DNA from: Haemophilus parainfluenzae
GTDB taxonomy: Bacteria; Pseudomonadota; Gammaproteobacteria; Enterobacterales; Pasteurellaceae
Direction of reading: 5' to 3'
Assembly (NCBI RefSeq): GCF_036288925.1
Contig: NZ_CP127167.1
Span: forward strand, 868,001 to 932,000
DNA: 64,000 nucleotides
The notes under the pieces were generated by a model. The model was not told the origin of the DNA. It saw only the letters and a list, made by a program, of their open reading frames with translations, and did no database searches. Both the position numbers and the translations under genes were made by a program. Positions 7,648 to 16,847 of the stretch are shown piece after piece. Each line of letters opens with the position of its first letter. Positions within the stretch are counted from its first letter, which is position 1.

Positions 7648-8657
7648 TTACGTAACCAAACACGTGGATCGTAGTATTTTTTGTTTGGCGCATCTGGGCC
7701 TTCTGGGTTACCTAATTGACCTTGAAGATAAGCTTCATTTGCTTTATAGAAGTTCAAAATACCATTCCAAGATGCCCATTGAGTATCTGTATCAATGTTC
7801 ATTTTGATTGCACCATAACTAATTGCTTCACGGATTTCTTCGCGACTAGAACCCGAACCACCGTGGAAAACGAAGTTAATTGGTTTAGCAGGAAGGTTGC
7901 GTTCTTTTGCAACGAACTCTTGTGATGCACCTAAAATAGATGGTTTTAATTTTACGTTACCTGGTTTGTAAACACCGTGTACGTTACCGAATGCTGCTGC
8001 AACGGTAAAGTTAGGGCTTACAGGGTTTAATTGGTCGTAAACATAAAGCACATCAGATGGTTGAGTATATAAACGAGATTCATCGACATCTGAGTTATCT
8101 ACGCCATCTTCTTCACCACCGGTAATACCGATTTCGATTTCAAGGGTCATACCTAACTTGTCCATACGAGCAAGGTATTCACGGCAGATTGCCATGTTTT
8201 CTTCCATTGGCTCTTCAGATAAGTCAAGCATGTGAGAAGAGAATAATGGACGACCAGTTTCTGCAAAGTGTTTCTCACCCGCTTCAAGTAAGCCATCGAT
8301 CCATGGAAGTAATTTTTTCGCCGCGTGGTCAGTATGAAGAATAACGGGTACACCATATTCTTTGGCTAAAGTATGAACGTGTTTCGCACCTGCGATCGCA
8401 CCTAAAACATCTGGACGTGCCCCGGTGGTTGGTTTGATACCTTTACCTGCGTAGAAAGCTGCACCACCGTTTGAGAATTGGATAATTACTGGCGCTTTTA
8501 CATGTGCAGCGGTTTCCAATACCGCATTTACGGAGTCAGAGCCCACGCAGTTCACTGCAGGGATTGCGAAGTTGTTTGCTTTGGCATAAGCAAAGATTTT
8601 TTGTACATCTTCACCTGTTACTACACCTGGTTTTACGATATCTAATAATTTAGCCAT
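7578..8657 (-). CDS. fba: Fructose-bisphosphate aldolase, class II
   Basis: A 359-residue zinc aldolase of the class IIA type that splits fructose 1,6-bisphosphate into dihydroxyacetone phosphate and glyceraldehyde 3-phosphate in glycolysis and the reverse in gluconeogenesis. Visible family signatures are ILHTDHAAKKLLPWIDG with the zinc-binding His, EIEIGITGGEEDGVDNS, AAFGNVHGVYKPGNV and NFVFHGGSGS. Length equals that of E. coli FbaA. It is the second gene after pgk (92-bp gap with a hairpin) and probably shares the pgk promoter. The last 56 bp including the stop are duplicated at the far side of the Slam island. Confidence 0.97.
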   Translation of the reverse strand: MAKLLDIVKPGVVTGEDVQKIFAYAKANNFAIPAVNCVGSDSVNAVLETAAHVKAPVIIQFSNGGAAFYAGKGIKPTTGARPDVLGAIAGAKHVHTLAKEYGVPVILHTDHAAKKLLPWIDGLLEAGEKHFAETGRPLFSSHMLDLSEEPMEENMAICREYLARMDKLGMTLEIEIGITGGEEDGVDNSDVDESRLYTQPSDVLYVYDQLNPVSPNFTVAAAFGNVHGVYKPGNVKLKPSILGASQEFVAKERNLPAKPINFVFHGGSGSSREEIREAISYGAIKMNIDTDTQWASWNGILNFYKANEAYLQGQLGNPEGPDAPNKKYYDPRVWLRKMEESMSKRLEQSFEDLNCVDVL

Positions 8658-8713
8658 AGTTGTGTTTCCTTTTGTTTTGGAGGATTCATTCCTCCGTTTG
8701 AAAAATCAATATT

Positions 8714-8737
8714 TATCCCCTCTGTGCAGAGGGGATA
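8714..8737 (-). other. Stem-loop between pgk and fba
   Basis: TATCCCCTCTG (8714-8724) and CAGAGGGGATA (8727-8737) form an 11-bp inverted repeat. It has no proper U-tract on the minus strand, so processing, mRNA stabilisation or partial termination between pgk and fba are all possible. The CCCCTCT/AGAGGGG arms resemble the pair of elements downstream of hemH. Confidence 0.55.
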
Positions 8738-8749
8738 GAAGCCATTTAA

Positions 8750-9910
8750 TTAACCGTTCGCACGTTTTTCAAGAATTTCTACTGCTGGTAATACTTTACC
8801 TTCAACGAATTCTAAGAATGCACCGCCACCGGTAGAGATATAAGAGATTTTATCTGCAATACCGAATAAATCGATAGCTGCTAAAGTATCACCGCCACCT
8901 GCGATAGAGAATGCATCGCTGTTTGCAATCGAGTGAGAAATGATTTCAGTCCCTTTACGGAAGTTAGGGAATTCAAACACGCCAACTGGGCCATTCCATA
9001 AAATGGTTTTTGCATTTTTGATGATTTCAGCTAATTGTTTAGCAGATTTATCACCGATATCGAAGATAGATTCGTCATCTTTTACTTCAGTCACTGATTT
9101 TTCTGTTGCAGGTGCAGTTTCAGAGAATTCAGTACCAACACGTACATCAACCGGAACAGGAATATCTGTGCTTGCGGCTAATTCTTTTGCTACAGGGATT
9201 AAATCTGCTTCATATAATGATTTACCCACATTGTGGCCCGCTGCTGCAATGAACGTATTTGCAATACCACCACCCACGATAATTTGGTCAGCAATTTTTG
9301 AAAGAGAATTTAATACTTCTAATTTAGTGGAAACTTTAGAACCGCCTACGATCGCGACCATTGGACGAGCAGGTTCTTTTAGTGCTTTACCTAATGCATC
9401 TAACTCAGCCGCTAATAATGGACCTGCACAAGCAACCGGTGCAAACTCTGCTACGCCGTAAGTTGATGCTTGCGCACGGTGAGCCGTACCGAATGCATCC
9501 ATCACGAATACATCACAAAGTGCGGCATATTTTTTACCTAATTCAGGATCGTTTTTCTTCTCACCTTTGTTCACGCGAACGTTTTCTAAAACAACGATTT
9601 CGCCTTCTTTAACATCCACACCGTTTAAGTAGTCTTGCACTAAACGCACATTGAAACCTGCGTCTTTTAAGTAATCAACAACCGGTTGTAAAGAATCTTC
9701 AGGTTTGAATTCGCCTTCAGTTGGACGACCTAAGTGAGAGGTAACCATCACTTTTGCGCCTTTCTCTAAAGCCAGTTTTAACGTCGGGATAGTCGCACGA
9801 ATACGCGCATCAGATGTCACTTTGCCATCTTTTACCGGTACGTTTAAGTCTGCGCGAATAAATACACGTTTACCTTTTAAATCTAAGTCGGTCATTTTGA
9901 TTACTGACAT
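8750..9910 (-). CDS. pgk: Phosphoglycerate kinase
   Basis: A 386-residue cytosolic kinase that transfers phosphate from 1,3-bisphosphoglycerate to ADP. The N-terminal [11 protein letters not shown] signature (about 15-25), HLGRP, the central [12 protein letters not shown] and the late GGGDTLAA loop of the nucleotide site are all present, and the length matches E. coli Pgk (387). It heads a pgk-fba operon. A near-consensus promoter lies about 40 bp upstream of the ATG, with an inverted repeat in its spacer. GAGGAAAG precedes the start. Confidence 0.97.
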   Translation of the reverse strand: MSVIKMTDLDLKGKRVFIRADLNVPVKDGKVTSDARIRATIPTLKLALEKGAKVMVTSHLGRPTEGEFKPEDSLQPVVDYLKDAGFNVRLVQDYLNGVDVKEGEIVVLENVRVNKGEKKNDPELGKKYAALCDVFVMDAFGTAHRAQASTYGVAEFAPVACAGPLLAAELDALGKALKEPARPMVAIVGGSKVSTKLEVLNSLSKIADQIIVGGGIANTFIAAAGHNVGKSLYEADLIPVAKELAASTDIPVPVDVRVGTEFSETAPATEKSVTEVKDDESIFDIGDKSAKQLAEIIKNAKTILWNGPVGVFEFPNFRKGTEIISHSIANSDAFSIAGGGDTLAAIDLFGIADKISYISTGGGAFLEFVEGKVLPAVEILEKRANG

Positions 9911-9948
9911 AAGCTTTCCTCTTGGGTTAGTTAAAATTAAACGGGGAC

Positions 9949-9976
9949 ATTATACCTAGTTCTTACTAGGTTGTAA
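9949..9976 (-). promoter_or_regulatory. Promoter of pgk-fba with palindromic spacer
   Basis: On the minus strand TTACAA (9971-9976) and a perfect TATAAT (9949-9954) are separated by 16 bp. The spacer consists exactly of the inverted repeat CCTAGT-AAGA-ACTAGG (9955-9970). A repressor bound here would block polymerase directly, but no regulator is identified; the repeat could be chance. Confidence 0.6.
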
Positions 9977-10008
9977 CGATGTAGATCAAATAAAAAAGTG
10001 AATTATGC

Positions 10009-10722
10009 TTATTTAGGGCAATCGATTACTTGCCATCGGCGATCGTAGCAAATAAATAATTCGTTATGGCTCGCCCCTAAATAAGCGCCTTTTAATTGCG
10101 GATTATTTTGCTTCATCCATTGAAATAATTCTTTACGGCTTAATTGTTCGTTTGGCAAAGAAAGCGATTCAAATAATGCTTTCTCTTGTTTGAAATAAGC
10201 TTCTGCTGAATCAAACGCACAGCTACCGTGTTTTTCCCATTCGCCTTGCAACAATTTTGCGCCTGGCGAGATTGAAAGGTAAGGCTCGAACGTTTCAATT
10301 GGAAGTGGCGATAAATCACCATTACAAAAACGAGGGTGATCCGTAACAGAGCGTGCATTCGCATTTTGCGGCCATAATCCATGCACTACCCAGCCAAATT
10401 GATTTTTTGTACTACATTGATATTGCGCTGAATCAGGTAAATTATTGCCATATTGCGCACGTTGTTTTTCACAGAATGCCGGCGACCAAGATAAGGCCAA
10501 CATATAGTAATCAACTGGGGCATTTTTATTTTGCCCAATAGCATCATCACGCATGATGACATCATAATTCCCAAAATCTTTGGTATTTTTGATCGCACTT
10601 TGGCTTTGTTGTTGTGTGGTTGTTGGGGCTGGTTTTGTATCTTTTTTGTGTTCAGTAAAATATTGCCAAATGCTAAATGCAGCAAGGGCAATAAGGGAAA
10701 GAGTGGAAACCTGTTTTTTCAT
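10009..10722 (-). CDS. rna: Ribonuclease I, T2 family
   Basis: A 237-residue periplasmic or membrane-anchored RNase of the T2 family, which cuts RNA with little base preference through 2',3'-cyclic phosphates. Both catalytic blocks are seen: HGLWPQ with His114 and EWEKHGSC with Glu161, Lys164 and His165. WSPAFC (80-84) is another family mark and the Cys residues suggest disulfides. The N-terminal hydrophobic segment (about 5-22) is followed by a Thr/Gln-rich linker, so it may be anchored rather than released. It lies upstream of pgk on the same strand and divergent from the ferredoxin gene. Confidence 0.88.
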   Translation of the reverse strand: MKKQVSTLSLIALAAFSIWQYFTEHKKDTKPAPTTTQQQSQSAIKNTKDFGNYDVIMRDDAIGQNKNAPVDYYMLALSWSPAFCEKQRAQYGNNLPDSAQYQCSTKNQFGWVVHGLWPQNANARSVTDHPRFCNGDLSPLPIETFEPYLSISPGAKLLQGEWEKHGSCAFDSAEAYFKQEKALFESLSLPNEQLSRKELFQWMKQNNPQLKGAYLGASHNELFICYDRRWQVIDCPK

Positions 10723-10797
10723 AAAAATCCTGTTTAAATTTTGTCAATTTTGCTTTTGTCGGCTATAATTCGCCGCTTTCTCATATAAAGGAATGGT

Positions 10798-11058
10798 ATG
10801 GCGTTACTGATCACAAATAAATGCACAAACTGCGATATGTGTCTCCCCGAATGTCCGAATGAAGCAATTTCAATCGGCGAGGAGATCTATGTGATCGATC
10901 CTGTACTTTGTACGGAATGTGTTGGTCATTATGACACGCCAACCTGCCAAAAAGTTTGCCCGATTACCAACTGCATCAAGCCAGATCCTGAGCATCAAGA
11001 AAGCGAAGAGCAGCTTTGGGAACGTTTTGTGATGATTCACCATTCGGATAAGTTGTAG
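10798..11058 (+). CDS. yfhL: 2[4Fe-4S] ferredoxin, YfhL type
   Basis: An 86-residue ferredoxin. The first cluster motif CTNCDMCLPECP gives Cys9, Cys12, Cys15 and Cys19; the second is the longer spaced form C38-x2-C41-x8-C50-x3-C54, with an extra Cys59, which is typical of the YfhL/Allochromatium-type ferredoxins with low-potential clusters. It carries electrons in the cytosol; the partner is not known. AAAGGAA precedes the ATG. It is followed after 29 bp by the DUF1232 mini-gene and is divergent from rna. Confidence 0.92.
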   Translation: MALLITNKCTNCDMCLPECPNEAISIGEEIYVIDPVLCTECVGHYDTPTCQKVCPITNCIKPDPEHQESEEQLWERFVMIHHSDKL

Positions 11059-11087
11059 AATTTACCTGATCTTTTTCTTTTCGTCCA

Positions 11088-11246
11088 ATGACTATGAATA
11101 AAACGAAGTTAATCAAAATCGCCATCATTCTGATTTATCTGTTCAGTCCCATTGATATTTTGCCTGAAGCGGTGCTTGGCCCATTAGGTTTAGTCGATGA
11201 TGCGGCAGCCATTGCCTTATTAATTCGAATTTTATTGAAAAAATAA
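11088..11246 (+). CDS. DUF1232-type small membrane protein
   Basis: A 52-residue frame (or 50 if the ATG at 11094 is used). It carries the YLFSPIDILPEAVLGPLGLV...DDAA block that defines DUF1232/YkvA-like proteins: a membrane helix, the SPID-LPE turn and a second helix, ending in basic KK. The function is unknown. No clear ribosome binding site is visible, so translation may depend on the ferredoxin gene 29 bp upstream. It is shorter than most members of the family, which makes it a minimal version of the domain. Confidence 0.7.
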   Translation: MTMNKTKLIKIAIILIYLFSPIDILPEAVLGPLGLVDDAAAIALLIRILLKK

Positions 11247-11388
11247 AAACTTGAATAAAATCAACCGCACTTTGTTTTTCTCATTCTTGCAAAATTCCGT
11301 CAATTTCTCTAAACTACGCATCGGAAAATTTCTTCCCTCATCATTTCACTTTAAACGCTACCCGTGAGTAGCAAAAGGAATCTCAATC

Positions 11389-12603
11389 ATGACAAACGTC
11401 AATCAATATGGCTGGAAAGCCTTGGTTGGATCAGCTGTCGGCTACGCGATGGATGGATTCGATCTTCTTATTCTTGGATTTATGCTTAGTGCCATTTCGG
11501 CCGATCTTAATTTAACTCCCGCACAATCTGGCTCATTAGTTACCTGGACTCTTATTGGTGCTGTGGTGGGTGGTATTGTATTTGGTGCATTAAGCGATCG
11601 TTATGGGCGTGTACGTGTACTAACTTGGACAATCGTCCTCTTCGCCGTATTTACCGGTTTATGTGCAATCGCACAAGGCTATTGGGATTTATTAATTTAT
11701 CGCACCATCGCGGGGATCGGTTTGGGTGGTGAATTTGGTATCGGTATGGCATTAGCTATTGAAGCTTGGCCCGCAAAACACCGTGCAAAAGCCGCGTCTT
11801 ATGTGGCGTTAGGTTGGCAAGTTGGTGTGTTAGCGGCGGCATTACTCACCCCTGTATTGCTTCCACATATCGGCTGGCGTGGCATGTTCGTTGTTGGTAT
11901 TTTCCCTGCATTTGTTGCTTGGTATTTACGAGTACGCTTACATGAACCTGAAATTTTTTCGCAAAAACAGACTGAACTTTCAACCCAAAAAATATCTAAA
12001 CTGGAATCTTTCAAACTCTTAGTGAAAGATAAAGCAACCACAAAAGTGAGCCTTGGTGTGGTGGTGTTAACTTCCGTACAAAACTTCGGTTACTACGGTA
12101 TTATGATTTGGATGCCAAACTTCTTATCTAAACAACTTGGTTTTAGTTTAACAAAATCAGGTTTATGGACGGCTGTTACGGTATGCGGCATGATGGCAGG
12201 GATTTGGATTTTTGGTCGTCTAGCCGATAGAATCGGGCGTAAACCAAGTTTCTTATTGTTCCAACTTGGTGCGGTGATCAGCATTATCACTTACTCTCAA
12301 TTAACCGAACCAACCGCTATGTTGGTGGCCGGTGCATTCTTGGGGATGTTTGTGAACGGCATGATGGGCGGTTATGGCGCATTAATGGCAGAAGCTTATC
12401 CGACAGAAGCACGTGCAACGGCACAAAATGTGTTGTTTAACTTAGGTCGTGCCGTAGGTGGTTTCGGACCGGTTGTTGTCGGAGCGATTGTCTCTGCGTA
12501 TTCATTCAGCATTGCGATTGCTTTCTTGGCGGTGATTTATGTCATCGACATGGTAGCGACAGTCTTCTTAGTGCCCGAATTAAAAGGCAAAGAATTGAGC
12601 TAA
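11389..12603 (+). CDS. MFS transporter, aromatic acid/sialate-type H+ symporter group
   Basis: A 404-residue inner-membrane transporter with 12 predicted helices. It shows the DGFD motif in helix 1 (about 22-25), the MFS loop signature GALSDRYGRVRV between helices 2 and 3, IAGIGLGGEFGIG in helix 4, and a second copy of the loop signature, GRLADRIGRKPS, in the second half. These features place it with the AAHS/SHS groups that take up aromatic acids, sialate or small carboxylates with protons. The substrate cannot be decided. It is monocistronic, with AAAGGAA before the ATG and a hairpin terminator after the stop. Confidence 0.82.
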   Translation: MTNVNQYGWKALVGSAVGYAMDGFDLLILGFMLSAISADLNLTPAQSGSLVTWTLIGAVVGGIVFGALSDRYGRVRVLTWTIVLFAVFTGLCAIAQGYWDLLIYRTIAGIGLGGEFGIGMALAIEAWPAKHRAKAASYVALGWQVGVLAAALLTPVLLPHIGWRGMFVVGIFPAFVAWYLRVRLHEPEIFSQKQTELSTQKISKLESFKLLVKDKATTKVSLGVVVLTSVQNFGYYGIMIWMPNFLSKQLGFSLTKSGLWTAVTVCGMMAGIWIFGRLADRIGRKPSFLLFQLGAVISIITYSQLTEPTAMLVAGAFLGMFVNGMMGGYGALMAEAYPTEARATAQNVLFNLGRAVGGFGPVVVGAIVSAYSFSIAIAFLAVIYVIDMVATVFLVPELKGKELS

Positions 12604-12631
12604 GTGCAGTCAAAAAAAATCAAGTTTTTGA

Positions 12632-12661
12632 AAACATCGGGGTTAAAACCGATGTTTTTTT
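12632..12661 (+). terminator. Terminator of the MFS gene
   Basis: AAACATCGG (12632-12640) pairs with CCGATGTTT (12649-12657) around an eight-base loop and is followed by more Ts. Confidence 0.85.
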
Positions 12662-12739
12662 ATTTATGAAAAATCAGCCAATTTCAACCGCACTTTGTGC
12701 TAAACTATGGGCATTTTTCCCCTGTTTTAAAGAATTACC

Positions 12740-14443
12740 GTGTACGCTAAACGTTCAGTTTCTACCCGTATTGCTAAATATTTATTTGTGGTCATTATCT
12801 TCATGGGCATTATTAGCTCATTGAGTTTGATCGTGATGGCCAGTAATAAATCGGACGCGGAAGCCATTAATATTTCCGGTTCTCTACGTATGCAAAGTTA
12901 TCGCATATTGACGGAAATGGAGCGGTCGCCAGATACGGTTGAACAGAATTTAGTGCGCTACCAACATAGTCTCAATGCTAAGGCCTTACGCAATGTACAA
13001 CAACAATTGTTTGTGCCTTCTGAAGTGCAAGAATCCTATCAGAAAATTCTTAAACGTTGGGTGATGATGTCTGATCTTGCTCATTTACAACAGGTAGAAA
13101 AATACTATGCAGAATTAAAAAGTTATGTGCAAGATGTGGACGATTTTGTTTTAGAGCTTCAACGTTTTTCGGAACAAAAATGGATCATTGCGGTTTCAGT
13201 ACTTTGCTTCTCTATGTTGCTGATTGTTGTGATGGTTTCTTACGTAATTTGGTATTTAAAGAAAGAGGTTGTTAAGCCTCTAGAGTTAATGACGAAAGCC
13301 AGTATGCAAGTGCAAATGAGGCAGTTTAACCATATCCAGCTTGATACAGAAAGTGGTAATGAGCTTGGTGTTTTGGCGAAAGTGTTTACCCAAATGTCAT
13401 CAGAGTTAGGGCGGCTTTATTCCCGTTTAGAAGATGCGGTAAATGAGCAAACGCAAAAGTTGCGTCAAACCAATCGCTCTTTAACAACACTTTATCAAAG
13501 CTCTCAGTTACTTACGCCAACAAAGATTAATGATAAAATTCTCAGTCAAGTGCTCAATCATATTCGTGTTAGCGAACATTTACGCTACATTGAGTTAGAA
13601 ATTCTAGGTGCAGAACATTGGGAAATTTCCTTTGGACAAAAAGATCCTAAACAATCACTTCAAGTCGAAGAGCTTTCCATTGAAAATGAAAACTTAGCGG
13701 TGCTCTCGTGGCAAGCCGGTTTGCCTTGCCCTGATCCTCGCATGATGAAAAACTTAGGGCAAATGGTGGCAAAAGCCTTGTATTCACACAAAACGCAACG
13801 CCAGCAAGAGCAACTCTTATTGATGGAAGAGCGGTCAATCATTGCAAGGGAATTACATGACTCGTTGGCACAAGTGCTGTCTTTCTTACAAATTCAATTA
13901 ACGCTGTTAAAGCATAATTTGAAGAAAGAAGACGAGGAATCAAAAGAGAAAAGCATTGCCATCATTGGTGAATTTGAACAAGCCTTATCAGATGGTTATT
14001 CTCAATTACGAGAATTATTGGCGACCTTCCGTTTAACGGTGCAAGAAGCCAACTTACAGGTTGCCTTGGAACAAGTTATCGAAAGTTTGCGCTCACAAAC
14101 GAAGATGCAAATGACCGTAGAATGTAGTTTGCCCTCACAAAGTTTAAATCCACAAGAATTAGTGCACGTTCTGCAAATTGTACGTGAAGCAACGTTAAAT
14201 GCGATGAAACACTCCAAAGGCACACGTATAGAAGTAAAAGCCCATATTAATGCTGAGGGCGAATACGAAATCCTCGTACAAGATAATGGCGTAGGGATAC
14301 CTACATTAGACGAGCCAGACGGACATTATGGTTTAAATATCATGACTGAGCGCAGTCGACAATTAAATGCTCAGTTCAGTATTTCAAAAGGGGAGCAAGG
14401 CGGTACTATCGTGAAAATCACGCTTCCTCACACACTTTTTTAA
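12740..14443 (+). CDS. narQ: Nitrate/nitrite sensor histidine kinase NarQ
   Basis: A 567-residue membrane sensor. Two membrane helices (about 14-33 and 153-176) flank a periplasmic domain whose N-terminal part has the nitrate-binding P-box-like INISGSLRMQSYRI. A HAMP linker follows, then a cysteine-containing central domain (SWQAGLPCPDPR), the HisKA_3 dimerisation helix with the phosphorylated His373 in ARELHDSLAQ, and the ATPase motifs EATLNAMKHS and QDNGVG. NarQ phosphorylates NarP, encoded elsewhere, to switch on nitrate and nitrite respiration. The start is a GTG with only a weak ribosome site. murB follows after nine bases. Confidence 0.93.
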   Translation: MYAKRSVSTRIAKYLFVVIIFMGIISSLSLIVMASNKSDAEAINISGSLRMQSYRILTEMERSPDTVEQNLVRYQHSLNAKALRNVQQQLFVPSEVQESYQKILKRWVMMSDLAHLQQVEKYYAELKSYVQDVDDFVLELQRFSEQKWIIAVSVLCFSMLLIVVMVSYVIWYLKKEVVKPLELMTKASMQVQMRQFNHIQLDTESGNELGVLAKVFTQMSSELGRLYSRLEDAVNEQTQKLRQTNRSLTTLYQSSQLLTPTKINDKILSQVLNHIRVSEHLRYIELEILGAEHWEISFGQKDPKQSLQVEELSIENENLAVLSWQAGLPCPDPRMMKNLGQMVAKALYSHKTQRQQEQLLLMEERSIIARELHDSLAQVLSFLQIQLTLLKHNLKKEDEESKEKSIAIIGEFEQALSDGYSQLRELLATFRLTVQEANLQVALEQVIESLRSQTKMQMTVECSLPSQSLNPQELVHVLQIVREATLNAMKHSKGTRIEVKAHINAEGEYEILVQDNGVGIPTLDEPDGHYGLNIMTERSRQLNAQFSISKGEQGGTIVKITLPHTLF

Positions 14444-14452
14444 GGAAAGTTA

Positions 14453-15478
14453 ATGCAAAGTTTACAGCCGTTTCACACCTTCAATATTCCAGCAAATGCG
14501 CGTGAAATTATTGAAGCCACATCGATTGAACAAATCCAACAAGCTTGGCAAAAAGCGCAAGCTGAAAATCTACCTGTCTTATTTTTAGGACAAGGCAGCA
14601 ATATGCTGTTTTTAGAAGATTTCCAAGGTGTTGTAATTGTTAACCGTTTATCGGGTATTCAACATACAGAAGATAGCAATTACCATTATTTGCATGTTAA
14701 TGGTGGCGAAAATTGGCATCAGTTAGTGGAATGGTCGCTTTCACAAGGGGTTGACGGCTTAGAAAATCTCGCACTCATTCCCGGCTGTGCCGGCTCAGCA
14801 CCGATTCAAAATATTGGCGCGTATGGCGTAGAATTTAAAGATGTGTGCGATTACGTGGATGTATTGAATCTCAACACGGACGAACAATTCCGTTTACAGG
14901 CGAGTGAATGTGAATTTGGTTATCGTGAAAGTATTTTCAAACATCGCTATGCACAAGGTTATGTGATTACAGCGGTTGGATTGAAATTAGCCAAAAATTG
15001 GCAACCAATTTTAAAATATGGCTCATTAGTGAATTTTGATCCTCAAACTGTAACGGCAAAACAAGTGTTTGATGAAGTGTGCCATATTCGCCGCAGCAAA
15101 TTGCCCGATCCAAAAGAATTTGGTAATGCGGGCAGTTTCTTCAAAAATCCTGTGGTAAGTGCAGAACAATTTGCGAAAATCCAAAAACAGGTCGAAAATC
15201 TACCGCACTTTCCACAACCGGATGGTTCAGTGAAACTGGCAGCAGGTTGGTTAATCGATCAATGCCATTTAAAAGGATTTCAAATCGGTGGCGCAGCGAT
15301 TCATCAACAACAAGCTTTAGTGCTGATTAATAAAGGCAATGCCACTGGGCATGATGTGGTTAAGTTAGCACATCATATCCGTCAAACCGTGGCAGATAAA
15401 TTTGGTGTGTATTTACAGCCAGAAGTGCGCTTTATGGGCGCGAATGGCGAAATGAATTCAGAGCAAGCCATTAGTTAA
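14453..15478 (+). CDS. murB: UDP-N-acetylenolpyruvoylglucosamine reductase
   Basis: A 341-residue FAD enzyme that reduces UDP-GlcNAc-enolpyruvate to UDP-MurNAc with NADPH, the second step of peptidoglycan precursor synthesis in the cytosol. The FAD-binding segment [10 protein letters not shown] (about 44-53), the [17 protein letters not shown] loop (108-124), FGYRESIF and GSFFKNPVV with the catalytic Ser, and the final QPEVRFMG are all visible; this is the type I MurB of enterobacteria and Haemophilus. It lies nine bases after narQ with AAGGAAAG in the gap, so the two are cotranscribed. Confidence 0.95.
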   Translation: MQSLQPFHTFNIPANAREIIEATSIEQIQQAWQKAQAENLPVLFLGQGSNMLFLEDFQGVVIVNRLSGIQHTEDSNYHYLHVNGGENWHQLVEWSLSQGVDGLENLALIPGCAGSAPIQNIGAYGVEFKDVCDYVDVLNLNTDEQFRLQASECEFGYRESIFKHRYAQGYVITAVGLKLAKNWQPILKYGSLVNFDPQTVTAKQVFDEVCHIRRSKLPDPKEFGNAGSFFKNPVVSAEQFAKIQKQVENLPHFPQPDGSVKLAAGWLIDQCHLKGFQIGGAAIHQQQALVLINKGNATGHDVVKLAHHIRQTVADKFGVYLQPEVRFMGANGEMNSEQAIS

Positions 15479-15497
15479 TTTATAGAGGAAAGCAATC

Positions 15498-15809
15498 ATG
15501 AACTTTAAAGACATTTTAGAGACTTTACCAAGCATTGATCATTTAACGGGTTTAGATGTATTAAACGGTGAAACCGTGATTCATCATATTCCTGCTGCAC
15601 CAGGCAAACTTGGCTCGCTTCGTCTTTATAATGCACTGGCTGAAAAATTTAATGGAAAATTAGACCGCCCTTCAGCGCAGCAAGGCATTGAATGGTTTGC
15701 AGAGCATGTTGAAGATGCCAAACAAAATCCTGGAAAACACCCTAATATTGATCTATTGTTTAAGGTTGTGGCAGAGGATGTAGTTTATTCACTTGTGCCA
15801 TTAAATTAA
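15498..15809 (+). CDS. Small conserved protein, probable DUF2322 family
   Basis: A 103-residue soluble protein, mostly helical in its second half (QQGIEWFAEHVEDAKQNPG). It resembles the small DUF2322 proteins as I recall them, but I cannot confirm that without a search, and no function is known. It has no signal peptide or cysteines. GAGGAAAG precedes the ATG. It sits 19 bp after murB in what is probably the tail of the narQ-murB transcript, and just before the rpoH promoter. Confidence 0.6.
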   Translation: MNFKDILETLPSIDHLTGLDVLNGETVIHHIPAAPGKLGSLRLYNALAEKFNGKLDRPSAQQGIEWFAEHVEDAKQNPGKHPNIDLLFKVVAEDVVYSLVPLN

Positions 15810-15855
15810 TTTGGAAAATTTTTAGTGATTAATTTGAACTTTTAATCGTTAAAAA

Positions 15856-15884
15856 CTGTCAAATAAAACAAATTGAGGTATAAT
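15856..15884 (+). promoter_or_regulatory. Sigma-70-type promoter of rpoH
   Basis: CTGTCA (15856-15861) and a perfect TATAAT (15879-15884) are 17 bp apart. Transcription should start near 15891, leaving a leader of about 65 bases with a small GC-rich hairpin (15921-15933) before the ribosome site. Confidence 0.6.
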
Positions 15885-15955
15885 GACAATAGTTGTTATA
15901 CAATAACAAATAAGTAATGAATCGGGGCGTTGCTCCGCATGCTGTGAGGAGAAGA

Positions 15956-16798
15956 ATGAATAAAGAAACTCAAATGATGTTAGTACCTCAAGGTAGCATC
16001 GAAGGTTATATTCGAGCAGCAAACGAATATCCGATGCTGACTGCAGAGGAAGAAAAAAGCTTAGCAGAACGTTTGTATTATGGCGGTGATATTGAAGCAG
16101 CGAAAAAGTTAGTTTTATCACACTTACGTTTTGTTATTCATGTTGCGCGTGGTTATTCAGGTTATGGATTACCGCAAGCAGATTTAATTCAAGAAGGTAA
16201 TATCGGATTAATGAAAGCGGTAAAACGTTTTAATCCGGAAGTAGGTGTTCGTCTTGTATCTTTTGCGGTGCATTGGATCAAAGCTGAAATCCATGAATAT
16301 GTCCTTCGCAACTGGCGTATTGTGAAAGTCGCTACTACGAAAGCACAACGTAAATTGTTCTTTAACCTACGTAAAACCAAACAACGTTTAGGTTGGTTCA
16401 ATGAAAACGAAGTGGATATGGTGGCGAATGAGCTTGGCGTGTCAAAAGAAGATGTCATCGAAATGGAATCCCGCATGACAGGGGCCGATGTAGGCTTTGA
16501 TTTGCCAACAGACGATGATGACGAAGCTTATGCACCTTCTTTATATTTAGAAGATAAAAGCTCAAACTTTGCGGCAGAACTTGAAAGCGAAAACTTTGAA
16601 GAACAAGCTACAGAAAAGTTAGGTACAGCCTTAGCTAATCTTGACGAACGTAGCCAAGATATTATCAAAGCACGTTGGTTAGATGATGATAAAGCCACAC
16701 TTCATGATCTTGCTGCAAAATATAATGTGTCTGCAGAACGTATTCGTCAGCTTGAAGCGAACGCACTGAAAAAACTTAAAAGTGCGGTAGATTTCTAA
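15956..16798 (+). CDS. rpoH: RNA polymerase sigma-32 factor
   Basis: A 280-residue heat-shock sigma factor. Region 2 is clear ([20 protein letters not shown], then [20 protein letters not shown]), followed by the RpoH box [17 protein letters not shown], which marks sigma-32 and binds core polymerase, and region 4 with the final helix-turn-helix [17 protein letters not shown]. An ATG at 15917 is in frame, but the one at 15956 has AGGAGA in front and matches the known N-terminus MNKETQMM. It directs transcription of chaperones and proteases. It has its own promoter and terminator. Confidence 0.95.
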   Translation: MNKETQMMLVPQGSIEGYIRAANEYPMLTAEEEKSLAERLYYGGDIEAAKKLVLSHLRFVIHVARGYSGYGLPQADLIQEGNIGLMKAVKRFNPEVGVRLVSFAVHWIKAEIHEYVLRNWRIVKVATTKAQRKLFFNLRKTKQRLGWFNENEVDMVANELGVSKEDVIEMESRMTGADVGFDLPTDDDDEAYAPSLYLEDKSSNFAAELESENFEEQATEKLGTALANLDERSQDIIKARWLDDDKATLHDLAAKYNVSAERIRQLEANALKKLKSAVDF

Positions 16799-16816
16799 GC
16801 CATTTTGATAAAAAGA

Positions 16817-16847
16817 AAACCTGTCGATTATCGACAGGTTTTTTTAT
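16817..16847 (+). terminator. Terminator of rpoH
   Basis: AAACCTGTCGA (16817-16827) pairs with TCGACAGGTTT (16831-16841), loop TTA, followed by a T-run. It also lies just beyond the stop of the convergent plsY gene, so it may serve both. Confidence 0.88.
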
